Shown here: piece after piece, positions 15,681 through 24,071 of the stretch | Position numbering within the stretch: position 1 is the first letter of the stretch | Layout of the letters: every line of letters starts with the position of its first letter | Origin: Gammaproteobacteria bacterium | GTDB taxonomy: Bacteria; Pseudomonadota; Gammaproteobacteria; UBA4575 | NCBI GenBank assembly: GCA_028285655.1 | Contig: JANQOT010000090.1 | Span: 1-47,134 of the forward strand | Length of the DNA stretch: 47,134 bases | Direction: 5' to 3' | Translations under genes and position numbers: made by a program | The notes under the pieces: generated by a model | The model's database searches: none | What the model saw: only the letters and a program-made list of their open reading frames with translations | Told to the model about the DNA's origin: nothing

Positions 15681-16729
15681 GCACGCTCACGTCGAGCGAG
15701 TAACACGGTCAGCACTAATAACGCAATCACTCCACTCCACATCCCCGGAATAGTCGCGAGTTTGCCCTGCTCCACCCATGTTTTCATCACCAGATTACTG
15801 CTATGCACCACGAAAAACAGCAAGATACCCAACACCAGCTTTCCATATCGCCCCTGCCGCGGCGTAGTCTTGGCCAGAAATATCGCCAGCAAGGCCATTA
15901 AAAACGCTTTAAACGCGGAGGTCGTGCGCCATTGGTATTCTGCGACTTCTTCCGGCAACTCAGAACGAGCCAGTAACGAGCTGGCGGCGGCTTTACGCTT
16001 GAATTCTTCCGCAACAATCCCTTCAGGTTCGGGCAATACACTCAGCCGATTATAGGCAACGACAGTATCGGTACCGTCGATTTCAAATCGATAGGCGGTT
16101 CCGTCCAGAAAAACCATTATCGGTGGCTCTCCGCTTTCGGACGCTACATCGTAGGCCTGATTCGAATATATCACCTGTACATAGTCGTCTTTTAGCTCAT
16201 AGACGAAAATATCATTTTTAAGATTAGTCGCCGGATCGACTTGACTGACAAAATATACTCGACCGGATTCTTCATTTTCGTAGAAATACCCACTTTCCAG
16301 ACGATCAAAATCATATGTCTGCTCTGCTTGCTGTTTGGAGTCGTAACGTAATTCGTAGGCCCACGGACGTACATAAAGCGATACCAGGGCAGTAAGAACC
16401 GTGATGACCAGTATCAAGGGAAGAAGCGCTTTTATCAGGCCGAACGGACTCATTCCAGACGCTTGCAACGCGCTGATTTCCTGGTCGGAATATAGTTTGC
16501 CCAACCCAATTAATAAGGTGATATATAGTGCCAGAGGCAAAAACAGCTCAAATGCCGCTACCGTTTTCGCCAGAATTAAAATGGCTAAAAGTTGCGCAGG
16601 AATTAATTTGCTTGCCGCATCTGCAAGATACCCCAAAGCACTGTAGCTCACCATTAGCAGCAGTAAAACGCCGCATATAAGCACAAACGGCCGCAAAATC
16701 TCTCGAGTTAAGTAAGAAGAAATCAGCAA
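15677..16729 (-). CDS. lptF: LptF-type permease of an Lpt-class lipid exporter
   Basis: The product is 350 residues. It opens SYLTREILRPF followed by a long span, then LPLALYITLLIGLGKLYSDQ and EISALQASGMSPFGL, the cytoplasmic coupling-helix segment of LptF. The periplasmic domain spans about 125-265. The C-terminal spans begin near AFLMALLAIFLAKTTPRQGR, where PRQGR is a family landmark. Membership of the LptF/LptG family is secure. Whether it serves lipopolysaccharide or another lipid cannot be read from sequence. It is first in the lptF-lptG pair and diverges from the cytidylyltransferase gene across 132 bases. Confidence 0.9.
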   Translation of the reverse strand: MLISSYLTREILRPFVLICGVLLLLMVSYSALGYLADAASKLIPAQLLAILILAKTVAAFELFLPLALYITLLIGLGKLYSDQEISALQASGMSPFGLIKALLPLILVITVLTALVSLYVRPWAYELRYDSKQQAEQTYDFDRLESGYFYENEESGRVYFVSQVDPATNLKNDIFVYELKDDYVQVIYSNQAYDVASESGEPPIMVFLDGTAYRFEIDGTDTVVAYNRLSVLPEPEGIVAEEFKRKAAASSLLARSELPEEVAEYQWRTTSAFKAFLMALLAIFLAKTTPRQGRYGKLVLGILLFFVVHSSNLVMKTWVEQGKLATIPGMWSGVIALLVLTVLLARRERA

Positions 16730-16861
16730 AACTTAAGACCCGATGTTGTATTCAAATAATTTATCTACAACCGAGTATAGAGCAAAGTTATTATGGCCTT
16801 CATCTGGCACCCCAATACACATCAAGGTACACTGCAGCAGGTCTGATTTAGCCAGATTTTC

Positions 16862-17605
16862 ATGAAAGCAATCATATTATGTGCGGGACAAGGACGCCGT
16901 CTGCTTCCCTATACCGAATCTACCCCCAAATGTCTGTTATCGTTAGGTAACAAACATTTCATCGAATGGCAAATCGATACACTACTTGCGGCGGGTATCG
17001 ACCACGTAGTTGCAGTTGTGGGTTATGCGGCCGAGCGCGTAAGCAGCATTCTTTCCAAACGGTATGGCAACAAGGTAATCACCGTATTCAACCCGTTTTA
17101 CGAACTTGCGGACAATCTAGCCAGTTGCTGGATGGCTCGCGACCATCTGTGTGACGAATTTATATTGCTCAATGGAGATACCCTGTTTGAACCATCTATC
17201 GTCACACAACTTCTGAGTAAAAACGAACAACCGGTCATCTTGGTGACAGACCATAAAAGCACCTATGATGAAGACGACATGAAAGTCATTACGCAAGATT
17301 CACGCTTAATTGCAGTTGCAAAAAATTTACCGCTTGATCAAGTTACGGGCGAATCTATCGGCATGATGCGTTTCACACCGGCAGGATCGTTACTGTTCAA
17401 ACAGAGAGTAGATACGCGGATGTATGATCAGGAAGCGCTGCAACACTGGTATCTAACGGTGATCGACGAACTCGCCAAACAAGGGCATGTTGGAGTTTGC
17501 TCGATCCATGGAAAAGACTGGACCGAACTGGATTTCGTCCAGGATCTTGAGCAGGCTCAAGCTTTGGTTACAAAATGGCTGCGACCACTTGCCGCGCGCA
17601 TGTAA
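16862..17605 (+). CDS. LicC-like phospho-alcohol (choline/inositol-type) cytidylyltransferase
   Basis: The product is 247 residues, a single nucleotidyltransferase domain. The pyrophosphorylase loop is intact: CAGQGRRLLPYTESTPKCLL (7-26). LNGDTLFEP (about 101-109) provides the metal aspartate, GESIGMMRF (about 160) follows, and WTELDFVQDLEQA (about 220-232) closes the site. EID/ELD near the end is shared by LicC (phosphocholine) and inositol-phosphate cytidylyltransferases more than by glucose-1-phosphate enzymes. It would supply a CDP-alcohol, plausibly to the phosphotransferase at 12294-13526. It converges on the next gene, 8 bases apart. The actual alcohol is unknown. Confidence 0.78.
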   Translation: MKAIILCAGQGRRLLPYTESTPKCLLSLGNKHFIEWQIDTLLAAGIDHVVAVVGYAAERVSSILSKRYGNKVITVFNPFYELADNLASCWMARDHLCDEFILLNGDTLFEPSIVTQLLSKNEQPVILVTDHKSTYDEDDMKVITQDSRLIAVAKNLPLDQVTGESIGMMRFTPAGSLLFKQRVDTRMYDQEALQHWYLTVIDELAKQGHVGVCSIHGKDWTELDFVQDLEQAQALVTKWLRPLAARM

Positions 17606-17613
17606 GCAAATGA

Positions 17614-18396
17614 TTATTCGTCTATGCTTAATTTTGCCTGCAATATCTTATAATCACTAACAGAATCTACATCGACAGCAACCTCGGGATAGGGTGTATC
17701 CACGATTTCGATATGCGCCGAAGTTTTGCGAGACAATTGCCGCGCAGCCTGTTGCAGGCTCAACTTCCCCAGCTTATATTGCAAAATACTAAAACCGCCT
17801 ACTTGACGGATAACTTCCAGCGGTTTTTTTCTGCTGCCTTCAATATTCTGCCAAAATTCGATTGCCCGCATACCCGATTCCGTCATCACCGAAAACAAGT
17901 TTGCAAAACACACCGACTGTACTCCGAACTGATAAGTCGTTTTTTTTAGTTCCGGTAAAAGATTTGAAATTCGCCGCGAATCCACCGCGCCGATTGCAAA
18001 ATCCGCATGAATATTATTCAGATTTTGACAGTATTTATCCACGAGATCGGCGGATAACAGGGGTAAATCACAGGTAACAATTAGTGTCGGATAATGCGAC
18101 GATGCCTGAACACCACGTAATGCACTTAAACTGGGGCCGATCTCGATCGGCAAGCGAGTCACATTGAATTCCTCAAACAGGGCGGCCACAGAATATTTAT
18201 CAGTAATGACATGCTCATCCGGCCCAACACAGTAAATTTCTTCTACGTATCGAGAATTTGCAAGCGCGGTTACAACACGACGTAATAGCATGCTTGATCC
18301 GATAGGCACCTCCGCCTTGCAGGATACGCCGGTGAATACAGCCACCGGATCATTTTGCGCGCGATCGCCCGCAAGAATTACCGCATTCCAACGCAT
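17614..18396 (-). CDS. MobA-like NTP-transferase-family protein with altered signature
   Basis: The product is 260 residues. The Rossmann-like start WNAVILAGDRAQNDP (3-17) is followed by SCKAEVPIGSSMLLRRVV, and a metal-site strand LIVTCDLPLLSADLVDKY (about 103-120) is intact. The usual LAGG-x3-RMG loop is modified to LAGDRAQND, a variant seen in a subfamily of MobA-like proteins. The C-terminus ends VDVDSVSDY, like sugar or alcohol nucleotidyltransferases. Substrate unknown. It lies 73 bases upstream of the ceramide-synthase candidate's end, same strand, so it may be the following gene of that operon. Confidence 0.75.
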   Translation of the reverse strand: MRWNAVILAGDRAQNDPVAVFTGVSCKAEVPIGSSMLLRRVVTALANSRYVEEIYCVGPDEHVITDKYSVAALFEEFNVTRLPIEIGPSLSALRGVQASSHYPTLIVTCDLPLLSADLVDKYCQNLNNIHADFAIGAVDSRRISNLLPELKKTTYQFGVQSVCFANLFSVMTESGMRAIEFWQNIEGSRKKPLEVIRQVGGFSILQYKLGKLSLQQAARQLSRKTSAHIEIVDTPYPEVAVDVDSVSDYKILQAKLSIDE

Positions 18397-18469
18397 TAAT
18401 CTACACCTTCCCGATGTGTACTTTTATGTAAACTAAGACTCAAACAGAAACTGTTATGTATTTTTTTGC

Positions 18470-19600
18470 TTATAGCTGTTTTTCGAATACTCGATAAGTC
18501 TTATAACGATACCCCCCAAGACTTTCCAGAATTTTATTCAGCCTTACATTATCTTCCAGCACCCACGACATCTCATGCGTCACCAATCCATTTGCCAGCA
18601 TCGTTTGTTGCATTTCGCCGATCAACATAAAGGCGATTGCCGACCCCACCAACTGATTTTGAAATTTCTGCTTAATACCCAGCAACGGTACTCGCCCGGA
18701 GCTCGGAGGTGCAAATTTCAAACGCCATAAAAGTTTTAAAATTCCCGTAGGAAGCAACCTGCCGTTTAAATCTTCGATAAGCTCATTGATATTCGGCAAG
18801 GTAACAATCATCCCGACTGATTGTTGATCGTATTCAGCAATTTTGAAATATTCGGGCGGAAAAAACTGCAACATCTCCGCTCCTAAATGCAAGAATTCTT
18901 TCTCGGTAAACGGCACAAAGCCCCAGTTATTGATCCAGGCGTCGTTAAATATCTCTAATACGAGTTTCAACTCCTGTTTAGCCTGTTTTTTGTCGAGATT
19001 GCGAATGACGATGCGTCGATGGTATCTCTGCAGCAAGCGCTGCATGGCTGAGGGCCGCTTAAAGTCTGTTTTGTTAAACCAGGCATAGAGATCTTTCGCC
19101 TTTAGATAACCACACTCCGACAACAGGTCCTGGTAGTAGGGTTGCGCATGTCCCATCATAAAAAAAGGCTGGGTATCGAAGCCATCCACCAGCAAACCGC
19201 TCTCTTGATTAATCGATAAGCTAAACGGCCCTCGCACAATATTTCTACCGCACGCTTTTAGCCATTCTTCTGCACGGTTGAGCAATTCTTTAGCGAGCAC
19301 CCGATCGTTAATACACTCGAACATGCCAAAATATCCGATTTTACCCGACTCGTTTTTTGGCGATAATTGATCGACTTGAGCGCTTACGCGTCCTGCCGGA
19401 TCGCCGTTGCGTGTCGCCAGCCAGAATCGCGCGTTGGCGTGCTCAAAGTAAGGATGCCTGGATGAAAGCAAATCCAGCCGTTCTTTGAGTAGTGGAGGAA
19501 CCCACTTGGAGTTATCGCGATAAATACTCCAAGGCACGCGGATAAACTGCTTTTTTAGCTGCCGATTATCGACATCAAACGATTGAATAGAAAAAGACAG
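18470..19600 (-). CDS. GNAT-fold acyltransferase, candidate bacterial ceramide synthase (bCerS)
   Basis: The product is 376 residues from a proposed CTG start. The first region reads FIRVPWSIYRDNSKWVPPL, then a GDPAGRVSAQV strand, GPFSLSINQESGLLVDGF, WGFVPFTEKEF and a C-terminal second GNAT-like half ending in NKILESLGGYRYKTYRVFEK. This matches the layout of the double-GNAT proteins of which the Caulobacter enzyme acylates a long-chain base to make ceramide. Function is inferred from fold and from spt and ceramide-reductase-like genes 4-6 kb away. GTG at 19537 would remove the FIR motif. CTG at 19598-19600 follows an AGGAG site by 6 bases, and an in-frame stop lies 12 bases upstream. Confidence 0.75.
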   Translation of the reverse strand: MSFSIQSFDVDNRQLKKQFIRVPWSIYRDNSKWVPPLLKERLDLLSSRHPYFEHANARFWLATRNGDPAGRVSAQVDQLSPKNESGKIGYFGMFECINDRVLAKELLNRAEEWLKACGRNIVRGPFSLSINQESGLLVDGFDTQPFFMMGHAQPYYQDLLSECGYLKAKDLYAWFNKTDFKRPSAMQRLLQRYHRRIVIRNLDKKQAKQELKLVLEIFNDAWINNWGFVPFTEKEFLHLGAEMLQFFPPEYFKIAEYDQQSVGMIVTLPNINELIEDLNGRLLPTGILKLLWRLKFAPPSSGRVPLLGIKQKFQNQLVGSAIAFMLIGEMQQTMLANGLVTHEMSWVLEDNVRLNKILESLGGYRYKTYRVFEKQL

Positions 19601-19606
19601 GATGGA

Positions 19607-19611
19607 CTCCT
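19607..19611 (-). promoter_or_regulatory. Shine-Dalgarno site that places the ceramide-synthase start at CTG
   Basis: AGGAG on the minus strand is six bases from CTG at 19600 and about 70 bases from the first standard start (GTG, 19537). An in-frame TAG overlaps the same site, so no earlier start is possible. Confidence 0.6.
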
Positions 19612-19649
19612 AACAAAAGGAATGTATTTTTTAAATGGTTACGGAAATT

Positions 19650-20363
19650 TCAGTCCGAAGGCTGATTTAAATTTGCCACCCATGGGTACAAACGAGCTTC
19701 CTGATCGTCATAGCCAAGATTGAACACCGATGGACTTTTGATTTTATTGTTATGCTTATCGTAGTAGGTTCCAAACAATTTGTCCCAAAAATAATTAGTA
19801 ATTCCGTAGTTACCGGTTTCGTTTCTAAAATGATGTAATAAATGCAGCCGTTTTATATCGCGCAAAAAGGCACTTTTGGGTGTGTAGTGCAAGTGTTGAA
19901 TACAATGACAAAACTCGTAAAACATTGTTACCAGCACGCCGGAAACCATTCCGGCCACCGCTCCTTCCAACCCGGCCAGCAGCCAGCCAATCGGAATGCT
20001 AAACAGCGCAACGGTAGGTAAAGTCGTAATCAATGCGCCAAATAAAACCCGCAGATCATTTGGATCGCGATGGTGGTCGTAATGAATGCGCTTCCAGGTC
20101 TTTGCAAAATAGGGAGATTTATATAAAAAACGTCCATGCAATATAAATCGATGCAAAAGATACCAGACCAAAGGGTACACAAATGCAACCACGAATCCGG
20201 CAATAAATAGCAATATCGACCATGCTTTTTGATAGCCTACGTATGCGATCCCGACACAAGCAATCGTAAAATACGCTTGAATTGCAGGATATTGAATATA
20301 TGCCACGATGAGCTCTCGCAGGGTCATATCTTCCAAATGATATTTTTTACTAGTCCAAAACAT
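19650..20363 (-). CDS. Fatty-acid hydroxylase/sterol desaturase family protein (FA2H-like)
   Basis: The product is 237 residues with about four membrane spans (roughly 30-50, 52-75, 110-130 and 132-152). The di-iron histidine boxes are visible: HRFILH (about 71-76), RIHYDHH (about 93-98), HCIQHLH (about 154-160) and LHLLHHF (about 173-180), with NYGITNYFWDKLFGTYY after the last. Spacing resembles FA2H/Scs7, which 2-hydroxylate the acyl chain of ceramides, more than beta-carotene hydroxylases. No cytochrome b5 domain is fused, so an external electron donor is needed. Hydroxylation of the sphingolipid acyl chain or long-chain base is the contextual prediction. Confidence 0.82.
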   Translation of the reverse strand: MFWTSKKYHLEDMTLRELIVAYIQYPAIQAYFTIACVGIAYVGYQKAWSILLFIAGFVVAFVYPLVWYLLHRFILHGRFLYKSPYFAKTWKRIHYDHHRDPNDLRVLFGALITTLPTVALFSIPIGWLLAGLEGAVAGMVSGVLVTMFYEFCHCIQHLHYTPKSAFLRDIKRLHLLHHFRNETGNYGITNYFWDKLFGTYYDKHNNKIKSPSVFNLGYDDQEARLYPWVANLNQPSD

Positions 20364-20573
20364 GGCGATTAAAGTTGGTTGTGTTGATGTAGCGCAGTGA
20401 GTTTAACTTGATGAATTAGTCATTATAATAGGCATCCTCGACGATCACTAGCTGCTTACATATTGTTCGCAACCGAGTGAACCATTATTTCACTCAAGTG
20501 GTAATGTCAGTACACCAGCGGTTTCAGTACCGCAACAGGGGACACGAATTACCAAAATAATCGATTCAGACAA

Positions 20574-21011
20574 ATGAATTCGACACTGAAAAAATTTGGT
20601 TATCCAGACTCAATAATTAATTCCTATCAATATTGGACAGTGTTATTACGCCCGCAACAAGTCACCTTGGGCTCCCTGATTTTGGGAATTAATGATGAAT
20701 CGACCCGTTTCAGCGACCTATCGACCGATGCGATGGTGGAACTTGCGACTGTGGTCAAGCACATAGAAAAAGTGCTAACTGATTGTTTTAGCTACAATAA
20801 AATCAATTATTTAATGCTTATGATGGTTGATCCGCACGTCCATTTTCACGTCATCCCCAGATACGAAACAACGCGCAAGTTTGATACGACTGAAGCACCG
20901 GATAGTGGCTGGCCAGGCCCGCCCGACTTGGGTAAATCTGCCGAATTGACTCAACAGCAGCACACGCAGCTATTGAACTATCTACGCGAAAACTGGGTCG
21001 CATACAGATAA
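20574..21011 (+). CDS. HIT-family nucleotide hydrolase/transferase
   Basis: The product is 145 residues. The histidine triad is seen as DPHVHFHVIPRY (H88, H90, H92). The first half holds the strand YWTVLLRPQQVTLGSLIL and the dimer-forming helix. HIT proteins hydrolyse nucleoside-phosphate conjugates such as AMP-amines or dinucleoside polyphosphates. It is 307 bases upstream of the acyl-AMP ligase gene on the same strand; removing a misplaced AMP adduct is possible but speculative. It is divergent from the hydroxylase gene (210-base gap with no clear promoter). Confidence 0.85.
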   Translation: MNSTLKKFGYPDSIINSYQYWTVLLRPQQVTLGSLILGINDESTRFSDLSTDAMVELATVVKHIEKVLTDCFSYNKINYLMLMMVDPHVHFHVIPRYETTRKFDTTEAPDSGWPGPPDLGKSAELTQQQHTQLLNYLRENWVAYR

Positions 21012-21318
21012 AATATTACCAACATGACCATTTATGCAGTAGAGTACGGCACCTTACTCCTAATCATGCACAACTCATTTAACTGATGTGTTTTTCTAGG
21101 CAGGCTTTAATAGGTAAAAAAGGTTGAAGTTCTTGCGAAAATACTATAAATGTTATGGTTTTAGCGGGAATATATTCATAGGTTTCTGGGAATCATATCT
21201 AACTACTATTTAAATTCAGTTTTGGCCCTAAAATTTGCACAATAATTATAACGTAGCAGACCTGTAAAAAATAACATAAGTATCTGAAATAAAAGACTTT
21301 TAGGAAACAAACTACAAC
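21012..21318. other. Gene-free 307-base stretch before the sphingolipid operon
   Basis: No ORF of note, no RNA gene and no strong hairpin seen. The sequence is AT-rich. The best sigma-70-like pair (TTGAAG 21124-21129 and TATAAA 21145-21150) has a 15-base spacer, too short to trust. AGGAAA at 21302-21307 is a plausible, somewhat distant ribosome site for the ligase ATG. The operon promoter is presumably here. Confidence 0.4.
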
Positions 21319-23094
21319 ATGACTGTGACCGCTACGCCCACACACAATCCGTTGCCATTGCGCGCGGCGACGTTTACAAATCTAGCCGAGGCCCTGGACT
21401 ACGCAGCCACTGGGACCACCGGGGCAAATTTTTACGGTAGCCGTGCCGAATTATACGAAGCGTTGCCATACACTCGACTTGCAGCAGAAGCCAAAAAACT
21501 GGCTCGTAAACTGATTGCAATGGAATTTAAACCTGGAGACCGGGTGGTCATCATTGCAGAGACTCACCCGAATTTTTTGCGCGGTTTCTTTGCCTGTCAG
21601 TATGCCGGCTTAATCCCGGTTCCCGTTCCCGTTCCCATTCAGCTGGGCAGCCGCTTTTCCTATATTCGTAAAACGCGGGATTTATTGATTAGCGCCCACG
21701 CAACTGCCGTATTTTCGCCGGAATCGATTTTACCGATGGTCAATGAAGCCTGCCAGGACATTGACATGAAGTTTGTGGGCGACATTCAAAGCCTGGTCGA
21801 GCAACCGGTTGATGAGTCGATAGAATTGTACTCCGCCAATCCTGAAGACACCGCTTATATCCAATTTACCTCAGGTAGTACCCGCTTTCCTCGCGGTGTT
21901 GTTATCAAGCAACGTGCTGTATTGAGCAATCTTGCCAGAATTATCGGCAACGGCATCAAAATGACGCGACGAGACCGTGTAATGTCCTGGTTACCCTTTT
22001 ATCACGATATGGGTCTGGTAGGACTGGTGCTGGTGCCCGTAGCCGCACAAACCTCTGTAGACTATCTAGATACACGCGACTTCGCTATGCGACCGCGTCG
22101 CTGGCTGGAGATAATGTCGGCCAATAAAGCCACTATTTCATTCAGCCCTCCGTTTGGTTACGAGTTGGTGGAACGACGAATTCGCGAGAACAAAAACCGA
22201 AATTATGATTTACATCAATGGCGCATTGCCGGCGTTGGCGCCGAAACCATTCGCCCTGAACCATTGTTGCGGTTTGCCGAAATTTTGAAAGAATGCGGTT
22301 TTGACAAAAAAGCATTTCTGCCCTGCTACGGAATGGCAGAATGTTCTCTGGCAATAAGCTTTGCCAACGTCGATCATCCGCTTACCGTAGAAGAAGTAGA
22401 CGGCGATCGTCTCGCGGAAGAAAACGTAGCGATCCCGGTTTCTAATGAAAATCCATGCCATCGAATCGCCAAATTTGTGGATTGTGGAAAACCTCTGCCT
22501 GATCATAGCCTGGAAATTCGCGATCATTTCGGAAATAGTCTGCCGGAAAGATCTGTGGGTGTAATTCATGTGAAAGGTCCCAGCGTAATGTCGCATTATT
22601 TCGACAATAGCGAAGAAACCTCCAATTCTCTGCGCAACGGCTGGCTAAATACGGGCGATCTCGGATTCGTTGTAGACGGCCGGGTATTCATCACCGGTCG
22701 GGAAAAAGACTTGATTATTGTTAATGGCCGTAACATCTGGCCACAGGACATTGAAGGATTGGCCGAGCAACAACCTGAAGTAAGAACCGGCGATTCTCTG
22801 GCATTTTCTGCTCCGGGATTTAACGGCGAAACCACCGTGGTAGTTGTAGTGCAATGCCGCGAGCGCGATGAATCTAATCGTGCTGATATTATCGAACGAG
22901 TTGAAACCGCAGTATTAGACGAAATCGGTATACGCTGTTTTGTCAAACTGGTCCCCCCGCATACATTGCCGCGCACCTCATCTGGTAAACTGTCGCGCTC
23001 TGCAGCAAGACGAGATTATATGGAGCAGCAAGGAATTTCCGAGCCCTATATCAGCGAGGCAGAACGTGCCGCGCATGCTCACACTGTCAGCTAA
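21319..23094 (+). CDS. Fatty acyl-AMP ligase/acyl-ACP synthetase of the sphingolipid operon
   Basis: The product is 591 residues, the length of fatty acyl-AMP ligases. ATP-binding A3 is TSGSTRFPRG at 184-193, unusual in having Arg at two places where the consensus has Gly and Lys. A YGMAECSLAISF motif follows near 342, then TGDLG near 465, GREKDLIIVNGRNIWPQDIE near 485-504 and the catalytic lysine in PRTSSGKLSR near the end. It activates a fatty acid with ATP and should load the ACP encoded two genes downstream. In Caulobacter an acyl-ACP synthetase of this kind feeds serine palmitoyltransferase. A repeated hexamer codes VPVPVP near residue 100. Confidence 0.88.
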   Translation: MTVTATPTHNPLPLRAATFTNLAEALDYAATGTTGANFYGSRAELYEALPYTRLAAEAKKLARKLIAMEFKPGDRVVIIAETHPNFLRGFFACQYAGLIPVPVPVPIQLGSRFSYIRKTRDLLISAHATAVFSPESILPMVNEACQDIDMKFVGDIQSLVEQPVDESIELYSANPEDTAYIQFTSGSTRFPRGVVIKQRAVLSNLARIIGNGIKMTRRDRVMSWLPFYHDMGLVGLVLVPVAAQTSVDYLDTRDFAMRPRRWLEIMSANKATISFSPPFGYELVERRIRENKNRNYDLHQWRIAGVGAETIRPEPLLRFAEILKECGFDKKAFLPCYGMAECSLAISFANVDHPLTVEEVDGDRLAEENVAIPVSNENPCHRIAKFVDCGKPLPDHSLEIRDHFGNSLPERSVGVIHVKGPSVMSHYFDNSEETSNSLRNGWLNTGDLGFVVDGRVFITGREKDLIIVNGRNIWPQDIEGLAEQQPEVRTGDSLAFSAPGFNGETTVVVVVQCRERDESNRADIIERVETAVLDEIGIRCFVKLVPPHTLPRTSSGKLSRSAARRDYMEQQGISEPYISEAERAAHAHTVS

Positions 23095-23139
23095 GCATCT
23101 CCTAAATTTTAGCGTCCTCCTCCCTATTACTCAGGCGTT

Positions 23140-24042
23140 ATGGCTCGCTCTGTTGCCCTAACAGGTGGCACCGGTTTTATTGGCAGTTCGGTCCTTTCAA
23201 AATTGCTGGCTGCCGGTCACTCTGTTCGGCTGTTGGCACGTAAGCCAGCTAAAATTCCTCTCAAATCCAATCAGCTTTATATAATTTCCGGTGATTTACA
23301 CAATCGGTCGGCGCTTACCGAGCTGATTGATGACGCAGATACGATCGTTCACTGTGCCGGTCGCGTGCGCGGGCGCAATCCGACTGAATTTAATTCCGAT
23401 AACGTAATTGCTACTCAGGCATTGTTAGACATCAGTAAAAACCATACTCACTTTGTGTATATGTCATCACTAGCGGCACGCGAACCCACCCTATCCGACT
23501 ATGCAGCAAGTAAAATGCAAGCCGAACGGCTAGTAAGAGCACAATCAACCGGCAACTGGACAATAATCCGACCGCCTGCCGTGTATGGCGCCGCCGATCT
23601 GGAAATTCGCCCCATATTCGATTGGATGCGACGTGGCATTTTATGGATACCAGGTAACCCCTCTAATCGCTTTTCAATATTGCATGTAAACGATCTGGCA
23701 AGTCTTGTTGCTTACATTGTGGAATGTGCCGGCCCAATGTCACAAATACTCGAACCGCACGATGGAGTAAACAAGGGATATCAATGGAGCGATTTGCAGG
23801 ATCTCGCCGCCAGCGTGTTCAACCGGAAAATTTACCCTTACACTATACCCAGGCGGATTCTAGACGCAGCAGCGCACACGAATATGCTATTCTCTACACT
23901 TACAAATCGATCACCCATGCTCACTCCTGGTAAAGTACGCGAATTGGTGCACAGCAACTGGGTATCGGACTCCGCTAAATCAGTTACCGGCTGGCAACCG
24001 CAAATTGATTTAAAGGCTGGACTAAAAAATTTGTATTCATAA
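23140..24042 (+). CDS. cerR: NAD(P)-dependent extended SDR, candidate ceramide reductase (CerR)
   Basis: The product is 300 residues. The cofactor loop GGTGFIG is at 9-15 (ALTGGTGFIGSSVL). The catalytic pair Y121/K125 sits in SDYAASKMQAERL, with Ser109/110 upstream, and RPPAVYG follows near 150. It looks like an NAD-dependent epimerase/reductase. An SDR of this type reduces the 3-oxo group in bacterial sphingolipid synthesis, and the position between the ligase and acyl carrier protein/spt genes matches the Caulobacter set. It could reduce 3-oxo-sphinganine or oxidised ceramide; in Caulobacter the ceramide is reduced. Gaps are 45 and 5 to 30 bases. Confidence 0.82.
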   Translation: MARSVALTGGTGFIGSSVLSKLLAAGHSVRLLARKPAKIPLKSNQLYIISGDLHNRSALTELIDDADTIVHCAGRVRGRNPTEFNSDNVIATQALLDISKNHTHFVYMSSLAAREPTLSDYAASKMQAERLVRAQSTGNWTIIRPPAVYGAADLEIRPIFDWMRRGILWIPGNPSNRFSILHVNDLASLVAYIVECAGPMSQILEPHDGVNKGYQWSDLQDLAASVFNRKIYPYTIPRRILDAAAHTNMLFSTLTNRSPMLTPGKVRELVHSNWVSDSAKSVTGWQPQIDLKAGLKNLYS

Positions 24043-24071
24043 GTACATTGACAGCATCACTTAACTACAAG

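Noticed and set aside
16795-16840. RpoN promoter upstream of the cytidylyltransferase
   Set aside because: CTGGCAC at about 16804 is a good -24 half, but 10 bases later there is no GC, so the -12 half is missing.
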